NCBI GenBank assembly: GCA_014281115.1
Contig: JACONQ010000003.1
Coordinates: 1,612,001-1,676,000 of the forward strand
Length of the DNA stretch: 64,000 nt
Direction of reading: 5' to 3'
Source: Laburnicola sp. R22_1
Taxonomy: Eukaryota; Ascomycota; Dothideomycetes; Pleosporales; Didymosphaeriaceae
Of this stretch, positions 47,642-57,039 are shown piece after piece; positions within the stretch are counted from its first letter, which is position 1; each line of letters begins with the position of its first letter. Made by a program: the position numbers and the translations under genes. The notes beneath the pieces are model-generated. The model was not told where the DNA came from. It saw only the letters and a program-made list of their open reading frames with translations, and searched no databases.

Positions 47642-48253
47642 TGCCGCTCGTCGTCTCGATTCTGCCGGCTAGCTTTCACGAGGCCTCGGCCCGTCGCGGT
47701 GACGTTTGTATAGTCGGGGTGAGTCTGGGGCTACAAAAAAAGAGTTGGAAATGTCCACGGGTCCGCGATACAGGACATGGAGCTGGGCCGCAGACAGAAG
47801 AAGCATGCGGCTCGGGCGCTACATGGACGTGCAGCTTGCGGAGAGCCCTGGAGACGTCTGGCACCTTGACGCGAGCCGAGGATCAGATGCCGGCTCTGGT
47901 TTCCCCACACCAGGTCCATCCTCAGCCACACAGACTAGGATCAACAAGCATGTGAATGTGGCTGCTTCTCAATGTCAATACTGCGAAGACTGGATTTTTA
48001 CCATCTCGCATCAGTTCAAAGAAAAATAACATTTTTGTGCCATGTGGTATCTCTATATATCACTCGTAAATGTTGCCTATATTTCCGACCCATTCGCCAT
48101 CCGAACGCCGCCGCAATGCTTCCTGCGCCGATGCATCGTTTCCAAAAGGAAAGGATGTAGCGGAATCGTCGTGAGTGGAAGAAAGTACCGACAGGACTGT
48201 TACTGGAAAAGAAAACGCCCATGACTACGGCCAGTTCCGAGTATGACGGGAGA
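47642..48253. other. Intergenic region
   Basis: About 610 bases upstream of the PXMP4-like gene and downstream of the ornithine carrier gene. Short frames overlap on both strands without a recognisable domain. Confidence 0.4.
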
Positions 48254-49302
48254 TTACAGATCGCGTCGTTGCTCGGGCCATCTCTTTTTCAGCTCCTCGT
48301 AAACCGTGAAGATAAATGCAGAGCTAGGTATGGATCTGCCAACAGTGATGCCACAACCACGGTACAATCCTTTCCAGCCATGCTGATTCACCAGCGCTTT
48401 GAAAACAGCGGTAAACGTAGACTTGGGTCCGGTCAATCGCTGGACGTCCTCGGTCTGCATTCGTGATTTGACCGTGTCGGCTGGGTAGAATAGGAAGTTG
48501 TACAACATGCCAGCTACTGAACCCGAAACCATTCGCTGCGAGACTGATAGGTCATCATCAGTCATAGGGCTTTTGGAGAACTTCTTGAATAGCAACTTCG
48601 TTCCCTCGTATCCGCCAAACCATGCCGCGCCGCCGCCTGTTTCGCGAATGAGGGTTCCAAACTGACCATGCCAATAACCCTTGAGGCCTTGGTGTCGATA
48701 TATGGAGGCGATAACGCTAGGAATACCGGGCCTCGCAATGATGGCATTGGGCGTCTCCAGAGGAACCTGCATCTTGCATTTGACCAATTCAATCGGAGTG
48801 AGAAAAACCGAGGTAAAAGCTCCCGCCATCGTTCCGCAATAGAGCATTCCCATGAAGGGCAGATCCCTCTCAGGGTGACCCTTCAGCTCTGGGTAGTACC
48901 CAGAAGCTCTGAGAGCATCTCCAGCCAGACGGTACTAGAGATGTATGAGCTTTGGGCCGACTATCCAACTTGACCTTTGCTTACACTGAAGAAAAGACAG
49001 CTAGTCTCAACGGCTGCTCCGACCAAGGGAGCGCTTATGCCTCTGTATATGCCAATGAATCCATCCTGCTTGAGCGATTTCTTGAAGCAGTCGAGCGGGC
49101 CCTTGTATCGTAGAGGCAGATGATTCGGCTGTGACTGTAGTCGGACCTTGACCGTGTCGAAAGGGTATTCGATGTATTTGCCCACGATACCGGCTACCGA
49201 TCCGCATACGATATCCTTCAAGGCCTCTGTGCCCTGTCCCACTGATGCCTCCTCTTGTACCATGACTGCGGCAGATAATATGCTTCCACTCTCCCCTGCC
49301 AT
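48254..49302 (-). CDS. ORT1: Mitochondrial ornithine carrier (Ort1/Arg-13/AmcA type)
   Basis: Two exons (49302-48985, 48934-48254; 50-nt intron) encode 332 residues. The Met at 49302 (MAGES) was chosen over one 19 codons upstream (49359) because the carrier fold starts soon after. The protein has the three-fold mitochondrial carrier repeat with signatures [19 protein letters not shown] and [10 protein letters not shown], and the [25 protein letters not shown] block typical of ornithine/basic amino acid carriers. It exchanges cytosolic and matrix ornithine in arginine biosynthesis and sits in the inner membrane. It is divergent from CGR1, but a transposon now occupies the space between them. 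Confidence 0.92.
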
Positions 49303-49875
49303 TTCTGGACTCTGTTGAAATTCCACCGTCACACGATTGCTTGCGTTGTGTATACGCAAGGAGTGCGTGCCTCCGACTGTTGCGCCAGAGAAGTGTGGGG
49401 CAGAAGTCGAGCAGGCGGTGAGGAGAGTGAAAGGCGCTACGACTCAGAGATATATCCCATGGCGAGTGGGCGCAAGCAAAAACAGGTGTGCGGTATTCGG
49501 GTGCGACGTGGGACAAGGGAAGGCGATAATGGAGGCAGCGCAACGGGCCGTAAGTGACACGGCAGGGAGGTGGTGGCAGGACTAAGGATGAAGTCGGGCC
49601 CAATGCTGCATGAAAATTCTGCAACGGGAAAACCTGTTAGGTAGATTAACTGGCCATCGTTGCGAGCATCGGCAAAGCGCGCAAGATCAGTGTGTGCTGG
49701 CGTGCCGGAGTACGGGCTTGGGCGCAAAAGGCATCGAAAGGTTAAAGCGCCATGAACATCGAACAGAATACCTAACAACACTGTACTGACCTGGGTTCTT
49801 TATCTTATCTGATCTGATCCTCCTCGCGCCGGCCGGGGTCCATTCGCTTACTGTGACTAATCACTCAACGCCCGT
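49303..49875. other. Upstream region of the ornithine carrier gene
   Basis: About 570 bases between the carrier start codon and the pogo element. It should contain the carrier promoter and 5' UTR. In-frame codons extend to 49359 but start choice is uncertain. Nothing else recognised. Confidence 0.4.
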
Positions 49876-49895
49876 TTTTGCCGACAGAACTATCA

Positions 49896-49918
49896 ACGCT
49901 CTACAACCTGTAGAGCGT
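49896..49918. repeat. Palindrome at the putative end of the pogo element
   Basis: ACGCTCTACA at 49896-49905 and TGTAGAGCGT at 49909-49918 are perfect reverse complements around a 3-base loop. Subterminal palindromes of this kind occur near transposon ends, but this one's role is not shown. Confidence 0.7.
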
Positions 49919-50543
49919 CAAATATATAGTAAAATCACTAGATTTTTTGCAGGCGCACTCCTAGGAGCATGTAAAACCAATTCGCAACGCTAAATTACTT
50001 GCAATAACGCTGTGGGAGCTGTACTGTACGGGTGCGCGTAGCTCTAGGGGGTGAGGACACCCTCTCTTCAGTAGACTCCTAATCAACAACAATAGTCTCA
50101 GATCTCTTAGGAGCTCGTTTTTTTGGTGTACGAGGTTTGACGCCCCATCGGTTACCTCCCTTAGATAATTGTATATCACCTTTGAGTTGCTTTTCAAGCT
50201 GCTTTTAGAGCTGCTTTTCAGCTCGCTTAAGAGCCTTAGCCTCCTTTGCTTGCGCCCTTAGTTCTCGCGTCGCTAACCTCTTGCGCGCTCTCTCCTCTTT
50301 AAGAGCTTGTTTCTCCTGCTTTTTGACGAGCTTCTAATGTTGTGACTCTAAGAGTTGTTGTTGTTAAAGCTTTTTATTAGCCTCTATTTCCTCCTACCTC
50401 TCGCGGGCCCTCTGAACTTTGGCAGGTGAGTAAAAGACAGCACCACCATGCCAACCCTCAGATTTATTAAGTAGGAGAGGCTTGCCACGTTGGCGGCGCC
50501 TCTTCTCATTGAAAAAAGCTTCCTCAAGCTTGTTGTATTGGTG

Positions 50544-51962
50544 TTAAAGGATCTGGTATTTGACCTTAAGCTGGTGATAACTTTGCGATAGCTGTTTGCG
50601 CTCTTTGGCGTGGTCCTCCGCAACAACCTCCTTTAGTATTTGCCGTACTTTACGCCAATCAGAATTAGAGAGGTTTGACAAGCTACTACGACTTGATCCA
50701 GGGCTCTCTTGCTCTGCGACGAACTTTTTGAGTATAGCGTCTGGGTTATAAGGCGACAACCCAGTACACTCAAAAGCTTTGAGTATTGTTGATTCTTGAA
50801 AGGCTTTTTGCCAGGAGGCGTTAAAAAGTCGATAAAAGTCGCGTTTAGTGATTGCTGAGAGGCCCTGGCAATTGTACATAAACTCGGAGAGCTCTGTACT
50901 ATACGCAGTGCTTAGAGGCTTGAACATCGCCACATCAAGTGGTTGTAGAGTGTGGGTAGCGTGTGGCGGAAAGGTTGTGAGGAGTATTTTGTTGTTATCA
51001 CAATACGTGATAAATTGCATGCTGACGTGAGAGTTGTGGCCATCTAGGATAAGTAGTTGGTAGGCTGTACGAGCTTTCTCCTTGGTCTCGCGATCAAATA
51101 CTTGTTTAAGCCACGCCAAACCAACCTTATTGTTGGTCCACCCACTTGGTGAGCTCGTAAAAAAGGCCTTGTGGAGTTTTGGATCAAAATCTTGAAGCCA
51201 TGAGTCTTGTATATTGCCTGTAGTAGCCTGATAAATTAAGGCTGGCGTCAACGAGGTGCCGTCGGCGCAAATACAGGCAATTGTTGTTATCCACTCTCTA
51301 TTGCCGTCCTGGAGCATTTGCTTATAAGGGCCCTCCTCATACATTTGCCGTGAGAACACTCTTTTCATCTTGCTGAGGATTCCAATCAAGAACCCCTTTT
51401 CATCCATATTGTATATATGGCGACTGTCGATACCGTACTGGGTCATTTTCTCGCCTAAAAGCTTGAAGTATAAGGCGTATTTGGTAGCAGAATCGGCGCG
51501 GTGGCGACAGGCGTCGATACCAGTAGTCCATCGCGATATAAGCTCAATATCATGCCGGGCAATGTAGCGAGAAACCCAGTTTCTTCCTGGCTCTTTTCCA
51601 GCGATCTCTGTCGCGAAATTTCGAATCATTTGCCTTGTAGGGGGCAACCCTCTCTTACAGAGCTTATATATGTAGTTTATAAGCTCTTTTTCTTGTGTAG
51701 TGTTGAGAAGTTTCTTCTCCTCCGTATTCTCTAGGCGCGAGCGCTGGCGACCCTGCGCGCTCCTTGATAAAGTTGACCGATTAACACCGTACAATTCGGC
51801 AATTCTGGTGTAATTACGCTTTTCGCCTGATGGTAAGCTTTCGATTGCAGCAAGCGCAGCCTCCATATTGTTAAAATTGGCTGAGATATGAATTTTGGCA
51901 ATTGTGGTGGCTTTTCTGATTTTCGGGCGTTGAGTGGGCCTGGGCGTTGAGTGATTAGTCAT
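50544..51962 (-). CDS. Pogo/Fot1-type transposase, C-terminally truncated
   Basis: 472 codons from the ATG at 51962. An N-terminal helix-turn-helix (YTRIAELYGVNRSTLSR) is followed by a CENP-B-type DNA-binding region (LPPTRQMIRNFATEIAG, NWVSRYIARH) and the DDE nuclease with all three acidic residues visible: NMDEKGF, LLILDGHNSH and PLDVAMF. The catalytic core is therefore intact. After the TAA at 50546-50544 the same frame continues with typical family tail sequence (NEKRRRQRGKPLLLN, GWHGGAVFYSPAKV, then a Lys/Arg/Glu-rich helix) down to about 50.08 kb. It is interrupted by five more stops, all TAA or TAG. These are one C-to-T step from CAA/CAG, as in RIP. The enzyme may keep partial activity, but this is unproven. 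Confidence 0.85.
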   Translation of the reverse strand: MTNHSTPRPTQRPKIRKATTIAKIHISANFNNMEAALAAIESLPSGEKRNYTRIAELYGVNRSTLSRSAQGRQRSRLENTEEKKLLNTTQEKELINYIYKLCKRGLPPTRQMIRNFATEIAGKEPGRNWVSRYIARHDIELISRWTTGIDACRHRADSATKYALYFKLLGEKMTQYGIDSRHIYNMDEKGFLIGILSKMKRVFSRQMYEEGPYKQMLQDGNREWITTIACICADGTSLTPALIYQATTGNIQDSWLQDFDPKLHKAFFTSSPSGWTNNKVGLAWLKQVFDRETKEKARTAYQLLILDGHNSHVSMQFITYCDNNKILLTTFPPHATHTLQPLDVAMFKPLSTAYSTELSEFMYNCQGLSAITKRDFYRLFNASWQKAFQESTILKAFECTGLSPYNPDAILKKFVAEQESPGSSRSSLSNLSNSDWRKVRQILKEVVAEDHAKERKQLSQSYHQLKVKYQIL

Positions 51963-52123
51963 AGTAATTATCGGACCTAGGTAGCAATCCAATCGATAGT
52001 GGTACCGCTCTCGCTGCACGCTGCAGACGTAGTTTTCTTTCCTCCACCGAAGCCGACCTCTCGACGACCTACACCTTCTCCACGCGATATCGCTGTTACC
52101 GCCACAGCGCTTCCTTCTCAGAA

Positions 52124-52586
52124 ATGTCGGCCACGATCGAAACGCAAGCGCCGCCGGCGAACGTCGACCCGGTGAAAGGAATGCGCAAGAACGGTGCGTT
52201 GTCTGTGTGGGCCCGTCTTACAGCAGAAATACTGACCACAAGGTCGCACAGGCAAGCAGTGGCACGGAACAAAGACAGCGTTCCGTCCCCGCGCAAACCA
52301 GACGCCTTTTGAAAGACGAGCTGCTGAGCGGAAGGCGCTTGCCGCGACCAAGGCCAAAGAGAAGGAGATGAAGGATGAGAAAGAGGCAGAACGACAAGTA
52401 CGTCAAGGCAATGATCTGGCAAATGTCCTTTCTAAACCAGCCTAGCGACGAGTTGACGCGATCCGCACCAAGCGAGCCGCGAAAGAAGAGCGGGAGCGCT
52501 TCCAGAAAATGGAGGAGAAGATGCACAAGAAGCGCGTGGATCGCTTAAAGAGAAGAGAGAAGCGGAACAAAATGCTCAAATCTTGA
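52124..52586 (+). CDS. CGR1: rRNA-processing protein Cgr1
   Basis: Three exons (52124-52193, 52252-52397, 52446-52586; introns 58 and 48 nt) encode 118 residues, the usual length for Cgr1. The sequence is Lys/Arg/Glu-rich and helical. Family marks are [13 protein letters not shown], the charged middle ([16 protein letters not shown]) and the C-terminal [18 protein letters not shown]. Cgr1 is a small nucleolar coiled-coil protein needed for 60S pre-rRNA processing. In human-pathogenic moulds it supports growth at high temperature. The start codon is only about 95-105 bases from the edge of the pogo transposon, so its promoter may be displaced or shortened. Confidence 0.93.
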
Positions 52587-53260
52587 GGCAACTACATGGT
52601 CGGGGAGCTTGCAATCTGAAGAATATAATCGCTAGCGGTATTCGCTCCCAGCGACTGCGATGTCATGGCGAATGCGTACCTGAAGGCGAAAGGCGCAACG
52701 AATGGTGGGCACCTGCATTGACTGCCCGCAGCAACGGCGTCCAAAGAATAAGTTGGAAGGGACGTGCGTCGTATGGCAGTGAGGGGAAACACATCAAGAT
52801 GGCCAGGACGGCTTCAAGTGGATTGCACGGGAAACTATATGTACCGTAACGTAGCCTCATTCTGGGGGGTTGAACCCGAGAGCACTAGAAGGATCAAACG
52901 AGAAGCGGTCCTACGTCTTAAGGGTGATGTTCAATCAATAATAGTGTTACGCCTGCGTGGAACGTAGTTCTGCACCCGCTGTATTGCAGGGTTTCGATGT
53001 GTAGCCTGATGTCAACAACCGTGACCAATTTGCGCGTAAAGTTGACCGTTACATTTGTAGATCTTGAGTACTCATTCTACACATTCCACACGCTGAAGCG
53101 CTCGGGTCGTCTGGTGAATGTACATAGGAGTAGGAAGCGCAGGTACCCTAAAATTAGCGCTATCTCCTGCCGTGTGACGCAAACGCGGGACGACTACCCT
53201 TTGTAGCTCCAGCTCCTCAGACGCTCCTCTCCACAGCGGGCCCAGCCTGCGCATTCATCC
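52587..53260. other. Intergenic region
   Basis: About 670 bases between CGR1 and the next plus-strand gene. Short frames on both strands show no recognisable domain. It should contain the CGR1 3' end and the promoter of the coiled-coil gene. Confidence 0.45.
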
Positions 53261-54409
53261 ATGGCCGACCATTTCCGCCAGAACCTCTTCCCGCCGCCTG
53301 CTCCCCGTGAGAGCTCCCACTCGCCTCGGCAACCGTCCTCGGAATCGGCCTCTAAACGAAGATCGCATCTGCACGGCCTGCACCATCCGCATCGACATCA
53401 TCACCACCGTTCGTCGCGACACCATGCCAAAGAAGTTGAGCAGTCGGCGCTGCCTTCGCAGCCGCTCACAAGCTTTGGTGACCTGCTGAAGCAGGCGAAA
53501 GAAAGCATTTCGAGTAGCCCATCGGGCAGCAGGAGGGAGAGCGTCGCAGAACCGGATCAGCAACCCAATGGTGGGCTAGAAGTACCGGCGCGGAAACCGG
53601 CCCGGCCGGAGGACTTGCAGCGTGAGAAGAGGACGCTCAAGCTTAGGGAGCAGTACGCATTGTCTTTCTCACTAAATCTCGTTGCTTCCGTCTTCTAACA
53701 TGCAGCACAGAGAGCTGCGATCCTCGCTACGTGACCTCTCGGACCAGTCCCTCAAGACGTCTCGTCGTCTTGACGATACATACTACTCTCTCCTCGAGCG
53801 AGTAGCGCAATGTCGCCAGACGGTAGGCAGTCTGCAGGAGCTGTCGAGCTTGACGAAAGAGCTCCACCAGAACTTTCAGACGGATACTGAAGAATTGACC
53901 GAAGACGTGGAAGGCCAATTTGAGGCCTTCGGGACCTTCCAGACGCAACACAAGCGAGTTGCTGCGTTGGAAGATAGAGTGAAAGCCGGCAAGGAGAAGG
54001 CCAATGCGTTGAATGTTCGGCTTGAGGCAGCAAGGAGGCGCGTTGATGCGCGGCTGAAGTTAGAGGCTGAACTGGAACGCAGCATTTCTCGTACAGGATC
54101 AGCACCCTGATGAATTTGTACATGCTAACAAACTGGACAGGCCGTATGCATATCATCTGGGGCATTATCTGTGCCTTCTTGGGTCTCATTGTCCTACTGA
54201 TCCTTTTCCAACAACTCAAAACTGTACATCCCGAACCCGAGCAGAAACCTGCTCTAGACTTTGCCTCGCGCGCCAAAGTCCTAGACGCACCGATTCCAGA
54301 CATGGCGAAGGAAGATATTCTGAACTCTCCATTGGATGTACGGATAGAGTCACCACCCGCAATGGAGTTGAAGGACGATCATCGGCTGCGGGTCTTTGAT
54401 GAATTATGA
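53261..54409 (+). CDS. Coiled-coil protein with C-terminal membrane segment
   Basis: Three exons (53261-53652, 53711-54090, 54141-54409; introns 58 and 50 nt) encode 346 residues. The N-terminal 110 residues are His/Ser/Pro-rich, with a run of His near residues 40-50. Residues about 125-255 form a long coiled coil (LRDLSDQSLKTSRRLDDTYY, AALEDRVKAGKEKANALNVR). A single membrane segment (IIWGIICAFLGLIVLLILF) lies at about 260-280, followed by about 65 hydrophilic residues. The layout is like a tail-anchored or SNARE-like protein with a long luminal end. I do not recognise the family and propose no function. Exon borders were chosen to join KLREQ to ELRSSLRDL and SISR to RMHIIW in frame. Confidence 0.82.
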
Positions 54410-55737
54410 AAGCATGGCAACAATTCAATACCGTTCAAGTCTTTGATCTTTGCATGAATTGTCGTGGCTCGGCATACAACGGAATAGGTAATTGGCACCG
54501 TATCTAGCTACCATTTCCGACTCTGGAGCACATGAAGCCGTCCGCGCTACTTCTTCATTTATGGATTGATCAGGTCATGACGACGATATCTGGCGGTGTA
54601 TCTCAACTGTTTGACCGAGACCGGTCCGCGTGAGAGGCATGTAGCTGCAGTTGGTACAACTTTCTCGACACAGATTAGAGTTCTGCCAGCCAACGCTATA
54701 AGCCCTGGGGATTGCACGAGTCTATTAGTTTGTACTGAAGACCGTCGTCGTGGGAGATTCTAACCTAGTTCTATTAGTTTGTACATATGCATGTGTGGGG
54801 AGCAACCACGTGAGACAGTCTACGGGCGCCCGGGCGTCTCTTGACCTACTCTAGTCGTGAACGTGCAAGTCACTATGTAGGCCCACTTCATTCTAACTTC
54901 TACTATGCTATGCAACACTGACCTGATGGTGGACGCCATGGGACGTCCGTGGAACATGGTCAAGAAGACATCTGGAGTCTGGAATGATTACCGATGGACT
55001 TTGCATGACTATGTATCTTTGGCGTTGGGTAATATTATATACACAGGAAGTTATAACGTCGTGAATGACACTGGACTGCATCCGTCCATACCTAGGTACC
55101 TAGATGTCGATTCACAGGACGAGCTAGATGGACGTGCATGCACCGCTCCCCCCCCCTTTACGTACGGTCGCATCACCATGGTTTTGCTGCGGTCGCCCGG
55201 CGGGCAGCTAGGCATGTGCGGCGATTCGACAGTTCCGAGATATTTTCGTGGTTCCGGGCCGAAATGGGCAAACGAGCCATTATTTTCGAAGGCGCTGGGC
55301 TTGTGCCGGACGGCGGACAGGCCTCCCGCTGGTCCTTGAGGTTACTGTTCAAAATGTATGCACAGATCGGTCGCGCCAAGATGCACAGCATCAAGGGATT
55401 GGTTTGGGACGACGGGGCGGGATGCGCAGCACACGGGCGATGGCACACGAGCAGTGAGCATCATGAGCTTCTCGGTCGCGCTACTCGGGGCGATTTCAGC
55501 ATTCATGCTGCATGCCAGTCCATGGCTGCTGCACCTACGCCTTGGAGATGCAGCTGGCGCTCGCCACCAAGGTCGAGAAGAGGGTTGGCGCTGCAATCGC
55601 TCGGCTCTCCTCACCCCCCCAAAACTCAACTAAAATTGACTTTGACAGCTAATTTAACAGCTTCCTATATAGCTAACCCTACTAATATAAAATACCTACT
55701 ATATATCCCTATTACTAATAAAAACAATAGTTTTACT

Positions 55738-55769
<32 letters not shown>

Positions 55770-57039
55770 CTATTACTTATAGCTATTATAATACTAACTA
55801 GTCTATAGGCTTTACTTTATACTACTTATAACACTAACACTAACTATAATAATAATTACTAATACTATTTTATAAAGAATACCTATAGCTATTATTATTA
55901 CTAAATAAAGTAGTATTATACTTACTTTAACTATAGTATTAATAAGCTTAATACTAATATATCCTTTACTTTAAAGAAGTAATAATAATAAAATATATAA
56001 TAGATAGTATAATAAAAGCTAGTAACTTAGCGCTTACTACTACTTTAGATCTAGCTATAAAAAATAGTGTTTAGGTAACTATAATAAGTAATTAAAGGTA
56101 ATTAGCGTAGCTTATAGCGTTACTGTATATAACTATTGCTAGAAGAGCAGAGCTTAGCCGCGACGAGCGGCACTGTTGAATGATTCCATGCCCAGAAAAC
56201 GCCTATCCGCCTGCTCCCCCTTTGTCATGTGCAGTTGCAATTGCAGGACCATGACCATGGCCATGTAGTCATACAGCCCAATCTCCATGGCCAGCATCGT
56301 ACGGGCCCCGCACCCTTGCTATCTCGAAATCCCTGCCTGACAGGTCTCCAGGGCTCCAGGGCTGCATAGGTCCGCATTGCCGCACACTGCGCACAGCTCC
56401 TCCATCTTGCCATTCGTTCAGCTGCGCCAGCCCTCGCTCGTCTCACCGACATCTGGACCGCCTCGAGGCCTCTACAAAACTCCAGCGCAACCCCCCGATC
56501 TTGTCCCAGTGCGCGCACGTGTAGCACGCGAGCTATCCGCTGCCGCTTCGATACGTCATTCCACCCTCGCAGCAGACACGTTATAGTCCTAGCAATAGGC
56601 TTTCACATGAAGACGGCTGTTGAGGAAGCAACGCGCTTGGTCAGCTTTTGCGCCTTCGACAAACATCTCGTGTGGCTGCTGTTTCCCTCGGAGAGCGACG
56701 AGTGGTGAGCAACGTAGGGCTTCCGCCCTGGGTCCTGGAGCTCGCCTTGACATAGTTATAGGAACCACCACCTCGCACCGAAACGCACACCCGCGAGCCG
56801 CACTCACGCCGTGACCATCCATCTACCCGCCGGGCCCCCAAGTGGAAATTCCACGCTTGTTCTTACAGTACCAAACCAAAAGCCTGAAGACTCATTGTGG
56901 GACTGGGCTACCTTGAGATACTCGTATACAATCCCTAAGCTTTTGACTGGGGGCTGTTGCCAAAGACAGTGGATAGGAAACATCAGTGCCATAGCATGAC
57001 CATAAGAGCCGCGGGCAGCTCGAATCTCGTTTACTGAAA
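54410..57039. other. Long intergenic region with a RIP-like relic
   Basis: About 2.6 kb without a gene I can support. A 144-codon plus-strand frame at 54905-55339 and overlapping frames at 55.1-55.6 kb, 56.2-56.5 kb and 56.6-57.0 kb show no domain. About 55636-56140 is a very A+T-rich block resembling the RIP-decayed island and is listed separately. The last 150 bases lead into the start of the next gene. Confidence 0.45.
55636..56140. repeat. Short A+T-rich, RIP-like repeat relic with (TA)n tract
   Basis: About 500 bases of TA-dominated sequence between G+C-rich flanks, with the same texture as the 11-28.6 kb island (abundant CTA/TAG/TTA, few CA/CG). A (TA)n microsatellite sits near 55743-55770. 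The left flank has a run of seven C. No coding motif is readable. It is probably a fragment of a decayed transposon. Confidence 0.55.

Larger units (their letters stand above)
49880..52030 (-). mobile_element. Pogo/Fot1-type DNA transposon
   Basis: The element is defined by a long pogo-type transposase on the minus strand whose reading frame, including the decayed tail, runs from 51962 down to about 50.0 kb. Limits are approximate. The left end is probably near the 10-bp-arm palindrome at 49896-49918 and the right end shortly before about 52030, where the CGR1 5' region begins. I could not identify matching terminal repeats or a TA duplication by eye. Its base composition is close to that of genes, unlike the dead island at 11-28.6 kb, so it arrived much later. 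Confidence 0.7.

Noticed and set aside
54905..55339. 144-codon plus-strand frame
   Set aside because: No domain or conserved-looking block, and it runs beside a decayed repeat. I could not support it as a gene.
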